A stretch of 64,000 nucleotides of DNA from Algoriphagus sp. TR-M9 (GTDB lineage Bacteria > Bacteroidota > Bacteroidia > Cytophagales > Cyclobacteriaceae). Positions 8,180 through 15,000 of the stretch are shown piece by piece. The number at the start of each line of letters is the position of its first letter. Position 1 is the stretch's first letter. The notes under the pieces were generated by a model. It worked only from the letters and a program-made list of their open reading frames with translations. It was not told where the DNA came from and made no database searches. Made by a program: the position numbers and the translations under genes. The stretch covers positions 1 to 64,000 of the forward strand of contig NZ_CP115160.1 in assembly GCF_027594545.1 (NCBI RefSeq). Reading direction: 5' to 3'.

Positions 8180-8442
8180 GGTTTGTATTTGGATGGGTCT
8201 GGATATTTGTCACCGACTTGGAACTGGTGCTGAGGGCAATAGAACCAGTTTGATCCTTGGGCCCCTTTGTCCTTGTTGATTACCTGAAAGGCGATCAACA
8301 CATTGTCACCGTCCACGGATATCACAGTACCGATAGCCGTGGTGACCGGTGGCTGTTTGGCTGTCCTGCAGCTGAAGCACAAGAAAGCCAGGAGCAATAG
8401 CCCCCATCCGATGAGGTGGTATGGGACTTTATATTTAGCCAT
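8176..8442 (-). CDS. Phage-encoded lipoprotein with strong SD
   Basis: An 88-aa protein with a basic N-terminus, a hydrophobic stretch and a lipobox-like LCFSC ending near residue 25, so it is probably a lipoprotein anchored in a membrane. The mature part is small and may form a beta-barrel fold (TAIGTVISVDGDNVLIAFQV). The start is preceded by an exact GGAGG with a 6-nt spacer. It overlaps the upstream gene by 8 bp. Prophage lipoproteins are often superinfection-exclusion or spanin components; either role is inference. Confidence 0.6.
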   Translation of the reverse strand: MAKYKVPYHLIGWGLLLLAFLCFSCRTAKQPPVTTAIGTVISVDGDNVLIAFQVINKDKGAQGSNWFYCPQHQFQVGDKYPDPSKYKP

Positions 8443-8659
8443 AAGTCACCTCCTCTTTGCTAGTGAGATTGATTCCCATATCCTTCATAGTGGCCTCTGG
8501 GTTCTCATTAAGAATGTCGATCATCCTATCAACTATCGTCGCTAGAGGCATGAAGATGGTTTTAATCGGAGCATTGATTGTTCCTGTGGCTTTCAGTGTG
8601 GATGAATCTTCATCTTCCTGGTAGATCTGAATTTCGATTATTGGTTTTTGGTCAGGCAT
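8435..8659 (-). CDS. Small unknown phage protein
   Basis: A 74-aa acidic protein with beta-strands at the start (PIIEIQIYQEDEDSSTLKAT) and helix in the second half. It has no SD, unlike both neighbours. Its end overlaps the lipoprotein start, so the SD of that gene lies inside this coding region. Confidence 0.45.
   Translation of the reverse strand: MPDQKPIIEIQIYQEDEDSSTLKATGTINAPIKTIFMPLATIVDRMIDILNENPEATMKDMGINLTSKEEVTYG
8449..8453 (-). promoter_or_regulatory. Strong SD for the phage lipoprotein
   Basis: GGAGG (read on the minus strand as part of AGAGGAGGTGACTT) lies 6 nt before the ATG at 8442. Starts elsewhere in this window, host or phage, generally lack such a site. Confidence 0.75.
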
Positions 8660-8666
8660 TTTGATG

Positions 8667-8723
8667 TTAATTTTTGATGAGGTAATAGATGAATTTGAGG
8701 GTGTAGAATGCTGATTTAAGCAT
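8667..8723 (-). CDS. 18-aa hydrophobic microprotein with strong SD
   Basis: A frame of 18 codons from ATG 8723 to TAA 8667-8669 encodes MLKSAFYTLKFIYYLIKN, a short aromatic and cationic, probably membrane-active peptide. The start overlaps the stop of the upstream gene (8716-8718), and GGAGG lies 6 nt before it. The SD and coupling argue that it is translated; the size alone would not. Confidence 0.4.
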   Translation of the reverse strand: MLKSAFYTLKFIYYLIKN

Positions 8724-8988
8724 GTGGTGCCTCCTCCCTTCTATATTTGATTACAAATTCTTTAAAGGGTGTTTTTACCCCGGACTCCGTACACTGTATC
8801 ATCCACTCGTTGCCTAGCTTTTTGCGAAGCTCAGGGGAGATGGATTTGATTATTTGGGCTGTGAGAATTTCTTCCATTGCCTGGTTAAGGGACTTGGTTC
8901 TATTCTCTAGTTTCCTGAATGTCATCCAGAGCATGACCAGAATTGCAGAATATGTGATCCAGATTGCGGTAAGCTGTAATTCAAGCAT
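8716..8988 (-). CDS. Single-pass membrane protein with strong SD
   Basis: A 90-aa protein with an N-terminal membrane helix (about 5-23, TAIWITYSAILVMLWMTF) and a charged, helical cytoplasmic domain ending in RREEAPHA. GGAGG stands 6 nt before the ATG at 8988. It overlaps the upstream gene by 8 bp. The layout resembles an anchored cytoplasmic factor; no family recognised. Confidence 0.55.
   Translation of the reverse strand: MLELQLTAIWITYSAILVMLWMTFRKLENRTKSLNQAMEEILTAQIIKSISPELRKKLGNEWMIQCTESGVKTPFKEFVIKYRREEAPHA
8730..8734 (-). promoter_or_regulatory. Strong SD for the 18-aa microprotein
   Basis: GGAGG within GGGAGGAGGCACCAC (minus strand), 6 nt before the ATG at 8723. It lies inside the end of the 90-aa gene. 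Confidence 0.65.
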
Positions 8989-9250
8989 GGTTCACCTCCC
9001 ATCTGATAGGTAAGAATCCTACGCCGAACTTGCGGTTCATGCGCTTGGTTCTGCGGTTGCGTTTCCTCACAGTGTTCTTTCGCTGGATCTTGCGCTTATT
9101 GTATTTCGGCTTGCCGAATAACCCGGCTGTGGCCGATGTGATTTGCTCAGTTGAGGAAGCGGGGAGGCATGCCCCGGTGGTCACGGGACTTTCTGTTGAG
9201 AACGGGGCTGTCATGGCAGTCAGGGCGGTAATGAGAATCAGGTTTTTCAT
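8981..9250 (-). CDS. Small secreted basic protein
   Basis: An 89-aa protein with a signal-peptide-like start (MKNLILITALTAMTAPFST) and a very basic second half (KRKIQRKNTVRKRNRRTKRM). It has no SD. The first 104 bp overlap the end of the preceding gene in another frame. The basic tail could bind nucleic acid or anionic lipid or wall polymers. Function unknown. Confidence 0.45.
   Translation of the reverse strand: MKNLILITALTAMTAPFSTESPVTTGACLPASSTEQITSATAGLFGKPKYNKRKIQRKNTVRKRNRRTKRMNRKFGVGFLPIRWEVNHA
8995..8999 (-). promoter_or_regulatory. Strong SD for the 90-aa membrane protein
   Basis: GGAGG within TGGGAGGTGAACC (minus strand), 6 nt before the ATG at 8988. Confidence 0.75.
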
Positions 9251-9341
9251 TATGAAGTTGTTTAAGTAGATATTGGATTATTAGCAGTAGTGTGCAGATC
9301 ATCACCAGCAGTGCGATGATGACCCAGTGATTAGGAGACAA
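9147..9341 (-). CDS. Single-pass membrane protein, TTG start with strong SD
   Basis: A 64-aa frame beginning at TTG 9341. The start is chosen because GGAGG lies exactly 6 nt upstream. The product has a strong membrane helix (about 6-26) followed by a hydrophilic His/Pro/Arg-rich tail that overlaps the next gene by 104 bp in another frame. A nested membrane pair recalls Rz/Rz1 spanins, but the second product lacks a lipobox, so I do not assign that function. Confidence 0.5.
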   Translation of the reverse strand: MSPNHWVIIALLVMICTLLLIIQYLLKQLHNEKPDSHYRPDCHDSPVLNRKSRDHRGMPPRFLN

Positions 9342-9603
9342 GGGCGACCTCCTTTCTTGGCTTGATGAAAGTGACCGGGCTGGATTCGTTTACCTGGATC
9401 CAGATGCCTTTATCACCTAGCGGAGACACCTCAAGGTTTTTGATCCGGATCTGGTTGGTGTCCCAGATATCGAGAATGGTATGAATAGTTCGCTCCACGA
9501 GTGGGAATTCTATTTTGTCCAGATCAGTGAGGTGCAGTTCCTGTTCATACATGATGCGGAGTAGCATAGAGATCAGCTGATTGTTGATTTCAGTAGCAGT
9601 CAT
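9331..9603 (-). CDS. Small unknown phage protein
   Basis: A 90-aa protein from ATG 9603; an ATG at 9609 would add two residues. It is mixed alpha/beta with LTDLDKIEFPLVERTIHTIL in the middle and a basic C-terminus. It ends 11 bp inside the next gene, so its coding region contains that gene's SD. No family recognised. Confidence 0.45.
   Translation of the reverse strand: MTATEINNQLISMLLRIMYEQELHLTDLDKIEFPLVERTIHTILDIWDTNQIRIKNLEVSPLGDKGIWIQVNESSPVTFIKPRKEVALVS
9348..9352 (-). promoter_or_regulatory. Strong SD deciding a TTG start
   Basis: GGAGG within AAAGGAGGTCGCCC (minus strand), 6 nt before TTG 9341. Without it the TTG start would not be convincing. Confidence 0.7.
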
Positions 9604-9799
9604 TTTCATAGTCTAGATCAAATAGGGTTTCGCCTTTCCTCCGGATTTTGCGGCGGAGTGTCCGCAGGTATTCTTGTTTTTGCTTTCTGGACATCTGAAG
9701 GAAGGTGTCCGGTACAGCCAGCATCAGCATGAAGCTGGCTAGCATGGCGACGGCTAGGGATTGGATTCCCTGGTGTCTGAGGATAGTTTGGATTGACAT
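9590..9799 (-). CDS. Small membrane or secreted phage protein
   Basis: A 69-aa protein with a hydrophobic segment (about 13-30, LAVAMLASFMLMLAVPDTF) followed by a strongly basic region (RKQKQEYLRTLRRKIRRKGE) and an acidic end. It overlaps both neighbours. It is either an anchored membrane protein or a short exported one. Function unknown. Confidence 0.45.
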   Translation of the reverse strand: MSIQTILRHQGIQSLAVAMLASFMLMLAVPDTFLQMSRKQKQEYLRTLRRKIRRKGETLFDLDYENDCY

Positions 9800-9990
9800 A
9801 TGGCTGGTAGGATTAGGTGGGTGCAGAGTTCATCTTCCATCATGGAGAGCTCCATGCGTAGGTTGATCAGCTCGAAGGCTGGCTCTATCCGGTCGAGAGG
9901 CTCGGTGATCAGATCAAATCTGCTTGACTTTACTTTGATTAATTGTCTCCAGGCGATACAGAGCTGGATAAGATGCTGGATGGATCCCAT
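9754..9990 (-). CDS. Small unknown phage protein
   Basis: A 78-aa protein starting at ATG 9990, with amphipathic helices in the first 60 residues. It overlaps the next gene by 46 bp and the previous by 52 bp. No family recognised; the long overlaps make the exact boundaries uncertain. Confidence 0.4.
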   Translation of the reverse strand: MGSIQHLIQLCIAWRQLIKVKSSRFDLITEPLDRIEPAFELINLRMELSMMEDELCTHLILPAICQSKLSSDTRESNP

Positions 9991-10199
9991 GGTTTGATGA
10001 GGTTTATAAATCCGTGAATCAGTGGGTAATCGGTCAGTTCATCCGGTAGATACCGGCTCTTGATATCAGCGGCATAGCTGGCATCAAGTGGGCGCTGGAT
10101 GAGCTTGAACTCATCCTTTTTATGAGTGATCATCAGGGCACGGTGGCCGATGGTGATGCAGTATTTGTCAGGGTCCCGGCGGCTTTTCCAGAAGAGCAT
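9939..10199 (-). CDS. Small unknown phage protein
   Basis: An 86-aa protein with a basic N-terminus (FWKSRRDPDKYCITIGHRAL) that looks like a small beta-rich fold. It overlaps the upstream gene by 32 bp. Its Ser/Pro-rich tail lies in the overlap with the next gene. Confidence 0.4.
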   Translation of the reverse strand: MLFWKSRRDPDKYCITIGHRALMITHKKDEFKLIQRPLDASYAADIKSRYLPDELTDYPLIHGFINLIKPWDPSSILSSSVSPGDN

Positions 10200-10470
10200 T
10201 TTTAGATTGGTATTGGTGGATTAGGTCTAGGATTTTTTGTCGGAGTTTCTGGAACCTGCTGGATTCGGAAGGGATGAGCAGTAGAATGTCATCCATCAGC
10301 TGCCGGATGCAGTTGATCTGTTTAGGCTTGGGCACGGTGCTGAAGTACCCAGCCACAGTGATGATGTGCTCGGCGGCTTTCTCCTCTGCCATAGTGCAGC
10401 AGTTGGCATGGCGCAGCTGGCTCAGTCTGCTCTTGGCAAATCGGATCAGTATATCAGGCACCCGCTCCAT
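10168..10470 (-). CDS. Small unknown phage early protein
   Basis: A 100-aa helical, basic protein (ILIRFAKSRLSQLRHAN near the start). It is the second leftward gene, starting just after the Cro-like regulator with no gap to speak of. Its place suggests an immediate-early role. No domain recognised. Confidence 0.45.
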   Translation of the reverse strand: MERVPDILIRFAKSRLSQLRHANCCTMAEEKAAEHIITVAGYFSTVPKPKQINCIRQLMDDILLLIPSESSRFQKLRQKILDLIHQYQSKNALLEKPPGP

Positions 10471-10473
10471 GGC

Positions 10474-10716
10474 TCAGGCAGTTTGGAAATTGTGCTTGGC
10501 CAGTACCGACTTGTCGGGAGCTTTTGGAAAGAGATCCTCGATCTCCACTCCGAGAAATCTGGCGATTATAGGTAGCTGGAAGAATTCCGGGTCTTTCTTG
10601 TTTGCCACCAACTTGTTCCAGGTTTGAGTCTTGATCTTGAGCTCTTCAAGTATCTGCTCAGCCGGTATCATTTCTTCGATCCCTCTTTCTTTGAGTATTT
10701 CGGCGATTCTGTTCAT
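10474..10716 (-). CDS. Cro-like helix-turn-helix regulator
   Basis: I chose the ATG at 10716 (80 aa, MNRIAEILKERGIEEMIPAE); an upstream ATG at 10749 lies inside the operator repeats. The middle (QILEELKIKTQTWNKLVAN through FLGVEIEDLF) has the helix-turn-helix and trailing helix spacing of XRE/Cro proteins, ending in the usual LGVE-DLF. It heads the leftward operon and faces a second regulator, the classic lysis-lysogeny arrangement. Confidence 0.7.
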   Translation of the reverse strand: MNRIAEILKERGIEEMIPAEQILEELKIKTQTWNKLVANKKDPEFFQLPIIARFLGVEIEDLFPKAPDKSVLAKHNFQTA

Positions 10717-10727
10717 GAATGATTCAA

Positions 10728-10790
10728 ATGAATGTTTATGTTGACACAATCATAAATGTTTATGATTTTAAAAACAATAAAAACATTCAT
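10728..10790. promoter_or_regulatory. Operator repeats between the two phage regulators
   Basis: The divergent spacer contains CATAAATGTTTATG (10751-10764), whose arms CATAAA and TTTATG are exact inverses. AATGAATGTTT at 10728 has its inverse AAACATTCATT at about 10780, and AATGTTTATG recurs at 10731-10740. Three or more half-sites of one motif fit binding by the Cro-like and CI-like proteins. Confidence 0.65.
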
Positions 10791-10904
10791 TTTTTTCTAA
10801 AAAAGTCCATTAAAATGAACAAAAACGCCTCGTTTTTCGAATAAAAGAGAGTGTATTTTTTTGACCTTTGTTATAACTTCTACTCATAAATATTCACTGG
10901 CTGA

Positions 10905-11276
10905 ATGATAAAATTGAAAACTGGGCCTCTTTTAGAGAAGGTTTGTCGAGAACTTGGATTAAAAAACACGGATGTTGCTGAAATGATCAGCAGGACTCCG
11001 AGTAACGTGGGCCGCATTTTCAAACAGGATAATGTGAATACAGATACAATCGATCTTTTGACCGAAAAGCTAGGGGTAAATCTGTACCGTTATATAGCCG
11101 ATCAGTGGGATAAAATGGCCGGTGATGAAAAGCTGGAGGGTTTTGATCAGCCAAAAGGAGAATACTTCCAGCATAAGGCCATACATACTGAAGAGGCTAG
11201 GAAGCCAAAGATTTCTCTCCTCATAGAAATCGATCAGGATAAGCAAAATGAAGTGATTAAACTTTTGAATCTCTAG
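10905..11276 (+). CDS. CI-like XRE-family repressor
   Basis: A 123-aa protein with an N-terminal helix-turn-helix (about 9-60): LKNTDVAEMISRTPSNVGRI gives the two DNA-contacting helices, followed by TIDLLTEKLGVNLYRYI, the usual XRE ending. The C-terminal part (75-123) is short and may dimerise; it has no LexA-type protease residues. It is divergent from the Cro-like gene with operators between, so it is probably the lysogeny regulator. Confidence 0.75.
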   Translation: MIKLKTGPLLEKVCRELGLKNTDVAEMISRTPSNVGRIFKQDNVNTDTIDLLTEKLGVNLYRYIADQWDKMAGDEKLEGFDQPKGEYFQHKAIHTEEARKPKISLLIEIDQDKQNEVIKLLNL

Positions 11277-11285
11277 CGGAAAACT

Positions 11286-11360
11286 GCTACAAAACCGCTA
11301 CACATCAGCTATGAACCCCCTCTAATTAGAGCGTATGGATATATTTGACACATTGCTACA
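11286..11360. repeat. GCTACA repeats next to the attachment site
   Basis: GCTACA occurs at 11286-11291, 11297-11302 and 11355-11360 in similar settings (TGCTACAAAA, CCGCTACACA, TTGCTACAAA). Tyrosine integrases bind short direct repeats of this kind in the arm of attP, near the core. The core candidate starts 70 bp downstream. No integrase gene is in the window. Confidence 0.4.
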
Positions 11361-11377
11361 AATCATCGAATTAATGC

Positions 11378-11414
11378 AAAAACAGCTTCTAGAGTGCCTA
11401 GAGGCTGTTTTTTT
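11378..11414. terminator. Terminator at the prophage right end
   Basis: A hairpin with arms AACAGCTTCTAG and CTAGAGGCTGTT is flanked by A and T runs, so it can stop transcription in either direction. It closes the CI-like gene side and insulates the prophage end. Confidence 0.7.
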
Positions 11415-11430
11415 GGAATATAGTAGCGAG

Positions 11431-11446
11431 TCCTTCTCCTACAGCA
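11431..11446. other. Probable prophage attachment site (right copy)
   Basis: TCCTTCTCCTACAGCA at 11431-11446 is identical to 11991-12006, the 3' end of the tRNA-like gene; with one mismatch the match extends four bases upstream (CGAG versus CGAA). No tRNA body precedes it. A stand-alone tRNA 3' end next to phage genes and followed by a tRNA-type terminator is what integration into a tRNA leaves behind. The matching intact tRNA should lie left of the window. Confidence 0.6.
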
Positions 11447-11475
11447 GGTTATTTTGGGTTTATTGTTAATTGACT

Positions 11476-11508
11476 AAAACCATGAAATTTTGTTTCATGG
11501 TTTTTTTT
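11476..11508 (+). terminator. Rho-independent terminator after the attachment site
   Basis: Arms AAAACCATGAAA and TTTCATGGTTTT with a 5-nt loop are followed by a run of eight T. It lies 30 bp after the tRNA 3'-end copy and was probably the terminator of the original tRNA gene before phage integration. Confidence 0.75.
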
Positions 11509-11592
11509 ATGCCCAAATTTTCCAGTTTTTATCAATGCTAAAATTTTGGGGTTGATAAGCTTTGCCCTATAAGATTCTGTGAAAGGAAAGAA

Positions 11593-11694
11593 ATGCCTGT
11601 TATTAAATCCTTAATGAGTACGGTGATTTTTGCCTCATTATTTTCAATGTTTTACTTAATCACTTTAATAATTATAAATACTGTAAAAAAGTAA
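11593..11694 (+). CDS. Possible 33-aa membrane microprotein
   Basis: In the 430 bp between the attachment site and the tRNA-like gene, the only plausible frame runs from ATG 11593 to TAA 11692-11694. It encodes a single hydrophobic helix (VIFASLFSMFYLITLIIINT) with a KK end. AAAGGAAAG lies a few bases before the ATG as a weak SD. Nothing else is visible in this spacer. Confidence 0.3.
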   Translation: MPVIKSLMSTVIFASLFSMFYLITLIIINTVKK

Positions 11695-11881
11695 ATTATT
11701 TGTTATCAAAATTTTAATAAATGAAGGGTATCCCTAATTTTGACCTATCAAAATATTAAACTGTCCAGAGGAATAGCAGCAGGTAGTCGGTGTCAGAAGC
11801 TCTCAAACCAATTCTGCTTTTACCTGCAAATTCCGAAGGACTGTTTTCTCAGCATGGCATAAGGCCATTTATTATACAACT

Positions 11882-12004
11882 TGTAGGATGTTGAAATTGG
11901 CAGACAAGCCCTCCTGTCTCGGGGGTGGGGAACTGAGTAAAAAGCGTAATTCAACCGGACTACTGCCTAACTGCCCCGTGGAGGTTCGAATCCTTCTCCT
12001 ACAG
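11882..12004 (+). tRNA. tRNA-like gene with long variable arm and GUC anticodon position
   Basis: A cloverleaf can be drawn. The acceptor is TGTAGGA (11882-11888) with TCCTACA (11997-12003), and G73 is at 12004. The D-stem is TTG/CAA with the Leu-like loop AAATTGGCAGA. The anticodon stem is CCCTC/GGGGG with loop CTGTCTC, placing GTC at 11916-11918. The T-arm is GGAGG-TTCGAAT-CCTTC. The body resembles type II tRNA-Leu of Bacteroidota, but the variable region is 54 nt, position 37 is T, and GUC belongs to Asp, a type I tRNA. It may be a real unusual tRNA or a decayed one. CCA is not encoded. Confidence 0.45.
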
Positions 12005-12008
12005 CATC

Positions 12009-12036
12009 AAAAGCAGCACGTGAGTGCTGCTTTTTT
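12009..12036 (+). terminator. Terminator of the tRNA-like gene
   Basis: AAAAGCAGCAC-GTGA-GTGCTGCTTTTTT, a perfect 11-bp stem with T run starting 5 bases after the tRNA-like 3' end. Its presence argues that the tRNA-like gene is transcribed. Confidence 0.8.
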
Positions 12037-12084
12037 CGTTATTATTGGCCCTAATTGTCTATTTTAGCTTAAAATCCAGACTGA

Positions 12085-15000
12085 ATGGCTGAAGAGAAGA
12101 GAACCAAAAATTCCAAACACCCCTTTCGAAAAAAGGTGGTCCGTGGCCTTATGCTTGGTGTTTTGGCTGTACTCTTTCTGGAATTTGTAGTTTATTTTGG
12201 GGCTAACTTTCTGCTGGCCAGCTGGGTGAGGACTAAGATAAACGAAGCCTCAAAGGATATCTACGATGTGGACTTTAACCAAGTGCGGTTTTCGCTTTTC
12301 CGGCGGGGAGTTTTTCTGGATGGGATAGTCATGAAGCCGGTGGAGGGGCTTTCTTCTGATCAAGACCGAACCCTTTTTGACATTTCACTTGATCAACTTG
12401 GCTTCAAAAACCTTTGGTTTGATTTTTCGGAAGAGGTACTTTATGTGGGTAATGTGGAGTTTGATAACCCTTCTATCAACATGATTTTGCCCGACTTGCC
12501 AGATTCGGTTTTGGAAAATAGGCCGAAGCGTGATCTGTCCCAGGTAAAGGAACTGGAGGAAGAACTACAGAAGATAATTTCCCGAGCAAATTTTACAGGA
12601 GTTTATATCAATGAAGTCCTGATTGATAATGCAGATTTGTTCTTTCTCAATTTTCTAAGCCATAATTCCCTCAAGGCTGAAAATACCAAGCTGGTAATCA
12701 AGGATATCAACTGGACTACCAGTCAGGACTGGGAGACTCCTTTCAATGCAAGAGGATTTGAATTCAATCTGGAAAGGGTGGATTTTCCGCTGCCAGATGG
12801 AGTGCATGCTATACATTCTGACAAGGTTTATATCAGTTCGCTGGAGAATATCATAGACCTGGAGGGGTTTCAGCTTTACCCGGATAAAAGCCAGCCCAGC
12901 AAAGCCTATTACTCACTTGCCCTCAAAGATCTCCGGGTGGGGAATGTAGACTTAAATAAGGCTTTTATGTCCTCGGATGTGCTTATAGACGAGATCGTGT
13001 TGAACCAGCCGGATTTCAAAGTGGAGAAAACGGAAGCTGGGATTCGCGATAGCACAGCTACAGGAGACCTGAATGAGATGATTCAGGGGATTTTGAAATC
13101 ATTTGAAGTCAAAGAACTTTCGATAAATGCCGGGAAATTCGTCTCTGCCAATAGCGCAGATAGCTTGAAAAACCGTATTGACATCAAAAAATTTGATTTC
13201 AAAATGATTGAGTTTTATCTAGGTCAGGACGAGTCAAAACGAAGTAATCAGTTCTTTTATGGTCAGGATGCATCTATGGAAATACAAAATGCTGATTTGT
13301 ATCTCTCAGATGGTATCCATGTAATCTCTGGTGAGAAAGTGAGCCTGTCTTCATTCAAAGATGAACTTTTGATTGAAAATGTAAATATGGCTCCCCGAGA
13401 AGGGATCTTAGCACAGGTGGAGCCGGACAATATCCTTCGGGTTTCTCTTCCTATGCTGGTACTGAATGAAGCTAACCTGAAAAAACTATACAATCAGGGT
13501 GTATTTGATGTGCAGGAAATGCTGGTACAGTCCCCAAAACTGGAAATGACAGAACTGAAAAGTTCAGGTAACTCAAGTCAGAATAAGCTGCAGGCAGTAT
13601 TGGAAGGCTACCTGGATGAGATTGCGATACAGACAGTGCGGCTTGAAGAGGGAGAAATTCAATTTACCAACGATCAGGGTGAGCGAAGTGATGATATTGG
13701 ATTTGAGAAGTTTAGTCTTTTACTGGAAAATGTCTCCATTTATCCTAATGTCAAAACTACCCTGAGTGAGCGCTTCCTGGCAGATGAAATGGTGCTCAGC
13801 CTGGATAAGTACAGGCTGAAGCTCCGGGACAATCTACATGAATTTATGGCAGATAGAATCGTGATTGATTCTAAAAATTCAAGAGTGCTGATCAATGACT
13901 TTGTGCTGCGGCCAGAAAATCCTGATTCTATCCAATACTCGCTGGATACCTATGGGAAATCAGTGGTGTTGAATGTGGAAATACCCGAATTTCGGATTGA
14001 GGGCATAGACCTAATGGCTGCTTATATGGATAATAAGCTATTGATCAATCAGGTGACTGTGCCGGCTCCCAAGGCCAATTATACCCGATATAGGAAAAAC
14101 AACCGCAGCAAGTCCGCGACTCATGTGGAGTCATCCGGAGAAATCAAGGATCTGCTCACTGCTTATTTTTCTTACATTCAGATCGACTCGGTAAGTTTTA
14201 GTGATGGAGCTATCAGCTATACCAACTATTCTGGGCCGAAGGAAATTACTTTCAGTGAAGATAGTCTTACCTTGAATTTGAAAGGTTTTTTTCTGGCAGA
14301 GAATGTCCAAAGAACCCAGGCAGGCACCTTTTTCTCAGACGAAATTGACTTGATTTTGGCACAGTATAATTTCAGTGTAGCAGGGGGAAGCTATAATGTG
14401 GACACTGATGGGATAAGGTACAATTCTAAATCCCAATCCATTCACCTTGATAACATAACCCTGAGTCCAAGTGCCAGTCTGAAGAGTAAGATCGGACTTT
14501 CGCTCAGTCTGCCCAGCGTGGCTTTAGAAGGGGTGGATATTGAGTCTTTTTTATTTGAAAACAAACTTGAACTGGACAAGCTCCTAGTAGAGGGAAGTAG
14601 TATAGGGCTGGAAATCAGGCCAGAGTTTGAACAGGTAGCAGAAAGAAAAAAGTCGAAAATCCTAGAAGGTAATGCTTTGCCAAAGGCAATAGAACGTATT
14701 GCGATAGATACCATTGAGTCAAGTAACTCCAGTCTTAGTCTCAATTATAAGGTAGGAGATGACGATTTTGAATCCATACAGACAGATTTTGACCTGGCGA
14801 TTACCGGATTTGACCTGGACTCCACCGCCAACGCACGAGAGGATATCGCAGGACTCTTTGATCAGATTAGCCTGAGCCTTCAGGATTTTTCTTATGCCCT
14901 GCCAGACAGCGTACATGTGCTTAAGTTTTCTAGCCTATATGTGGATAATACCGCCGAGGAAACGGTATTTTCTGAGGTGGAGGTAGTTCCGAGAAATACT

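Noticed and set aside
8981-9341. Rz/Rz1 spanin pair
   Set aside because: The overlap of two exported products is suggestive, but there is no lipobox in either and no lysis enzyme in view.
11882-12004. tmRNA or selenocysteine tRNA
   Set aside because: No tag-peptide frame or tmRNA ends, and no TCA anticodon; a plain cloverleaf with long variable region fits better.
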